From: Kiritimatiellia bacterium
GTDB lineage: Bacteria; Verrucomicrobiota; Kiritimatiellia; RFP12; UBA1067
Assembly: GCA_024405335.1 (NCBI GenBank)
Contig: JAKSOX010000059.1
Span: 1 to 9,711 of the forward strand
Direction: 5' to 3'
DNA: 9,711 nt
In this document: one piece after another, positions 7,783 to 9,711 of the stretch
Position numbering within the stretch: position 1 is the first letter of the stretch
Layout of the letters: each line of letters begins with the position of its first letter
Notes under the pieces: generated by a model
The model's input: only the letters and a program-made list of their open reading frames with translations
What the model was told of the DNA's origin: nothing
Databases searched by the model: none
Translations under genes and position numbers: made by a program

Positions 7783-7802
7783 AAAAACGCGCCGTTGCGC
7801 GT
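7783..7802 (-). terminator. Short intrinsic terminator or attenuator between the repeat-protein gene and glnS
   Basis: On the minus strand, ACGCGC-AACG-GCGCGT forms a 6-bp stem with a tetraloop and runs directly into TTTT. It begins 25 bases after the stop codon of the repeat-protein gene and ends 18 bases before the glnS ATG. It could terminate the purM unit. Because little room remains for a separate glnS promoter after it, it could instead be a leader attenuator of glnS. The stem is short, so efficiency is uncertain. Confidence 0.55.
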
Positions 7803-7827
7803 ACTGTTTTCGTTTGTGTCGGAGGCC

Positions 7828-8301
7828 TCACCAATCGGCCCGCACGAACGGGAACCAACGGCGTTGGACCACCGGATCCGTGACGACGTTCACGAAACCG
7901 ATTTGCCAACCGCTGAGTTTGTTCTTGAAATTGACAAATCCGATTTGGCAGCCGCTGAGTCTGTCCGCGCGATTCACGATTCCCATTTGGCAACCGAAGA
8001 AGTCGCTCTCGACCGCGTTGTAGACGCCAAGCTGGAAGCCGGCGGCGTCCGTTCCGCAGGCGTTGTAGCCGCCGAGTTGAAATCCGTTGGCCCGCTCGCG
8101 GACCATGCCCGCCAAACTGAGGTCGAATCCGTTCAAGGCCAGACAATCGCCGTAAATCAAGGAAAGTCGCACGCCGTCTATCTTGGTTGTGGGGACGGGA
8201 AGTTGGCCAGGCGAAAAAATCGAAAACATGATAAATCCGTCCGTATTGGCCTGCACGGTCAATCCAATGGCGGCCACCAGCATGAGCAACGCTTTTTTCA
8301 T
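7828..8301 (-). CDS. Secreted GxQxGxxN repeat protein (LA_2272-like surface repeat family)
   Basis: This 157-residue protein has a signal peptide (MKKALLMLVAAIGL, cleavage after VQA at 18) and then almost only repeats. Units start at Gly43, 58, 73, 88, 103, 117 and 131, with periods of 15, 15, 15, 15, 14 and 14 residues. The first two are worn (GVRLSLIY, GFDLSLAG); the last five carry G-x-Q-[LMI]-G-x-x-N, for example GFQLGVYN and GWQIGFVN. I recall this pattern from the 'LA_2272 family surface repeat' proteins, common in spirochaetes and PVC bacteria, where a beta-solenoid or surface role is assumed but not shown. The tail (after 140) is short and ends in Trp. The ATG at 8301 is chosen because it starts the signal peptide and GGGAG lies about 8 bases upstream; a longer in-frame start overlaps purM. 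The gene is 40 bases after purM with no terminator between them, so they are probably co-transcribed. Function unknown. Confidence 0.82.
   Translation of the reverse strand: MKKALLMLVAAIGLTVQANTDGFIMFSIFSPGQLPVPTTKIDGVRLSLIYGDCLALNGFDLSLAGMVRERANGFQLGGYNACGTDAAGFQLGVYNAVESDFFGCQMGIVNRADRLSGCQIGFVNFKNKLSGWQIGFVNVVTDPVVQRRWFPFVRADW
7898..7962 (-). repeat. Tandem 42-bp DNA repeat inside the repeat-protein gene
   Basis: The plus-strand blocks at 7898-7920 and 7940-7962 match at 20 of 23 positions and are exactly 42 bases apart, equal to one 14-residue protein unit. They encode the last two units (SGCQIGFVN and SGWQIGFVN). A third, weaker copy begins near 7982. The DNA identity suggests a recent unit duplication or gene conversion. 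Confidence 0.75.
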
Positions 8302-8341
8302 GGAAAACACTCCCTTTTCAAGATGCGGCAACGACGATAGT

Positions 8342-9400
8342 TCAATTTTTGTACACGACTTGCGGGCCATTCCCCTTGCGCACGCGCACGACGCCGATTT
8401 GGTACCACGGCTGGCGGATGTTGCGGAACACCGCTTTGAGGCGCGGGAGCTGGTTTTTGGGCAGGATGAGCACGAATCCGATGCCCATGTTGAACACGCG
8501 GTACATCTCGTCGCGCTCGACGCGGCCCTGACGCTCGATGAATTTGAAAATCGTGGGAACTTCCCAGGTGCTGCGGTCGATTTCCGCCACCACCGCCTTC
8601 GGCAGCACGCGCGGAATGTTGTCCGGAAAACCGCCGCCCGTGATGTGCGCCATGCCGCTGATCTTGATTTTGTTGTCCAGCAACCGCGTGACGGGCTTCA
8701 AGAAACTTTTGTGCACGGCGAGCAGCGCCTCGCCCACCGTCTGGTTCGTGCCGGGCAGCTTGTCCTTGGGCGTGAGCTGGCAGATGTCGAAGAACACGCG
8801 GCGCGCCAGAGAATAGCCGTTCGTCTGCAAACCGCCGGAAGGCAACCCCACGATCACGTCGCCGGCGCGGATCGATTTGCCCGTCACCAGCTGCGCGCGG
8901 GAAACGGTTCCCACGATCGTGCCCGTGAGGTCGTATTCGTTCACCGGGTAGAGCCCCGGCAATTCCGCCGTTTCGCCGCCCAAAAGCGCCATGTTGTTTT
9001 CTTTGCACGCCTTGCACAAACCGGAAACGATTTGCTGGAACACGTTGCCGTCGAACTTGGAGGCGCCCACGTAGTCCATGAAAAAGAGCGGCCGCGCGCC
9101 TTGCACGAGAATGTCGTTCACGCAGTGGTTCACGATGTCCTGGCCGACCGTGTCGTGCTTGTTCATCATCACCGCGACTTTGAGCTTCGTGCCCACGCCA
9201 TCCGTGGAGGAAACGAGCAGCGTGCTCTTCGTGGAACCCTGCGGCAAACGGCACAAACCGCCAAAAGAACCGATTCCGCCCACTACATTCACGGTTTTGG
9301 TCTTTCCGACCATCTCCTTGATCGCCTTGAGCGCCGTCATCTTGCTGTCAATGTTGACGCCAGCTTGGGCGTACGCGGAATGTTGGGCTTTCGTACTCAC
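8342..9400 (-). CDS. purM: Phosphoribosylformylglycinamidine cyclo-ligase (AIR synthetase)
   Basis: PurM closes the imidazole ring of FGAM to give AIR, using ATP, in de novo purine synthesis in the cytoplasm. The 352 residues match the usual length (about 345). Family motifs appear in order: AGVNID (13-18), GGIGSFGGL (41-49), the STDGVGTK ATP-binding block (65-72), HDTVGQD (82-88), CVNDILVQGA (93-102), GGETAELPGLYP (141-152), GLPSGGLQTNGYSL (185-198), HITGGGFPDNIPR (252-264) and FNMGIGF (303-309). The start is GTG at 9400, supported by AAGGA (9408-9412) with 7-base spacing; the ATG at 9408 is out of frame and stops after three codons. No other purine gene is visible next to it, so it stands outside a pur operon here. 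It has its own promoter upstream and is followed at 40 bases by the repeat-protein gene. Confidence 0.97.
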   Translation of the reverse strand: MSTKAQHSAYAQAGVNIDSKMTALKAIKEMVGKTKTVNVVGGIGSFGGLCRLPQGSTKSTLLVSSTDGVGTKLKVAVMMNKHDTVGQDIVNHCVNDILVQGARPLFFMDYVGASKFDGNVFQQIVSGLCKACKENNMALLGGETAELPGLYPVNEYDLTGTIVGTVSRAQLVTGKSIRAGDVIVGLPSGGLQTNGYSLARRVFFDICQLTPKDKLPGTNQTVGEALLAVHKSFLKPVTRLLDNKIKISGMAHITGGGFPDNIPRVLPKAVVAEIDRSTWEVPTIFKFIERQGRVERDEMYRVFNMGIGFVLILPKNQLPRLKAVFRNIRQPWYQIGVVRVRKGNGPQVVYKN

Positions 9401-9407
9401 GTGTGCA

Positions 9408-9412
9408 TCCTT
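9408..9412 (-). promoter_or_regulatory. Ribosome binding site deciding the purM GTG start
   Basis: AAGGA on the minus strand lies 7 bases before the GTG at 9400. It overlaps a nearby ATG that would read only Met-His-Thr-stop, so GTG is the proper start. Confidence 0.7.
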
Positions 9413-9433
9413 ATTGGGGGAATAACTCGCGGA

Positions 9434-9462
9434 ATTGTATCATACGCAACGTCCAAACACAA
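9434..9462 (-). promoter_or_regulatory. Promoter of purM (extended -10)
   Basis: On the minus strand TGA-TACAAT (9434-9442) is an extended -10 element differing from consensus at one hexamer base. A weak -35-like TTGTGT (9457-9462) lies 17 bases upstream. Transcription would start near 9427, giving a leader of about 25-30 bases with the AAGGA site inside it. Confidence 0.5.
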
Positions 9463-9518
9463 GCATTTTGTGCAGGGCGCCGATTCGCGGGGGTGGGGGC
9501 GGCGTCAAGGCATGGCGT

Positions 9519-9534
9519 CTTGCCAAGCGGCAAG
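9519..9534 (-). other. Intergenic hairpin without T-run
   Basis: CTTGCC and GGCAAG form a perfect 6-bp stem with a tetraloop (GCTT on the minus strand), between the end of the truncated gene (9584) and the purM promoter. No T-run follows on either strand, so it is at best a weak terminator or an mRNA 3' end structure. The rest of 9401-9583 holds the purM promoter and ribosome site and a G-rich patch (9488-9500). Confidence 0.3.
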
Positions 9535-9583
9535 TCCGCGACGGCGCGTTCCGGATTTCCGGCGAATTCGTTCAAATCGCCGA

Positions 9584-9711
9584 TCAAACCGATGCGTTTC
9601 GACCGTGGCGCGCCACGGTCGCGCGGACGGGATCGACGCGGATGCCGCGGCACGCCGCGATGCAGATGCCGTAGTTGACCACGGGCACGCCCGCCGCTTC
9701 GCAGCGCGCGA
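9584..9711 (-). CDS. C-terminal end of an unidentified protein (cut by window edge)
   Basis: The last 41 codons of a minus-strand gene enter from the right edge and stop at TGA (9584-9586). They begin ARCEAAGVPVVNYGICIAAC and end in GRNASV. The AAGVPVVNYG stretch reads like a strand-and-turn from an alpha/beta (Rossmann-like) enzyme, and third codon positions are almost all G or C, unlike the other two minus frames, which read as Arg/Pro-rich nonsense. That supports real coding. I do not recognise the family from this tail. The other minus-strand frame that stays open across this region and on to 9411 is judged a shadow. Near the end the gene contains a perfect 22-bp palindrome. Confidence 0.55.
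   Translation of the reverse strand, partial: ARCEAAGVPVVNYGICIAACRGIRVDPVRATVARHGRNASV
9600..9621. repeat. Perfect 22-bp palindrome
   Basis: The half-site CGACCGTGGCG (9600-9610) is followed at once by its exact reverse complement to 9621, with GGCGCGCC at the centre. It lies inside the coding tail of the truncated gene, 14 bases before its stop codon. Its role is unknown: a dimeric protein site, a hairpin at the mRNA end, or chance in GC-rich DNA. Confidence 0.6.

Noticed and set aside
9398..9408. Three-codon ATG-CAC-ACG-TGA frame overlapping the purM start, as a regulatory leader peptide
   Set aside because: The purine run overlaps its ATG, leaving no room for ribosome binding; it is more simply chance.
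9488..9500. G-rich patch tested as a G-quadruplex
   Set aside because: There are two runs of five G and then only a GG, so four G-tracts of three are not present in a compact arrangement.
9411..9653. Minus-strand open frame containing IGLIGDLNEFAG, between the truncated gene and purM
   Set aside because: It overlaps the better-supported coding tail, starts with an Arg/Pro-rich stretch, and runs through the purM promoter. The remaining piece is short and shows no family.

Overview
The window is GC-rich, and every gene I can support lies on the minus strand, so it reads from right to left. The combination points to a Gram-negative bacterium of the PVC group, possibly Kiritimatiellae, Verrucomicrobia or Lentisphaerae from a gut-like habitat. 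The evidence is a bacterial-type GlnRS, a short secreted protein of GxQxGxxN repeats, an N-terminally extended uridine-kinase-like protein, and secreted carbohydrate-active proteins with signal peptides. This placement is inferred from protein families remembered, not from a search.

Right part, 9711 to 7783. A truncated gene of unknown function ends at 9584, followed by a leader of about 180 bases with an extended -10 promoter. Next come purM (de novo purine synthesis, GTG start) and, 40 bases later, a 157-residue exported protein made almost entirely of seven 14-15 residue repeats. A short GC hairpin with a T-run closes this unit.

Middle part, 7764 to 1794. glnS is followed 2 bases later by a 69-codon two-helix membrane protein. 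After it come two secreted enzymes: a right-handed beta-helix protein of the GH28/GH49 type, and a 779-residue fusion of a DUF3863-like N-terminal part with a C-terminal alpha/beta hydrolase. Gaps are 2, 65 and 48 bases and I see no clear internal terminator, so readthrough from glnS is plausible. The two secreted proteins look like a small glycan-attacking cassette placed between housekeeping genes, with no visible transporter, regulator or mobility gene.

Left part, 1658 to 63. A 531-residue nucleoside-kinase-like P-loop protein has a consensus extended -10 box that predicts transcription starting at, or within a base or two of, its ATG, with no Shine-Dalgarno sequence. It is the best leaderless-mRNA candidate in the window.

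No tRNA, rRNA, CRISPR array, insertion sequence or gene-free stretch over 300 bases was seen. The long plus-strand open frames are antisense shadows of GC-rich genes. The most interesting items are the hydrolase fusion, the beta-helix protein lacking standard GH28 residues, the repeat protein with a recent-looking 42-bp duplication, the leaderless promoter, and a perfect 22-bp palindrome in the truncated gene.
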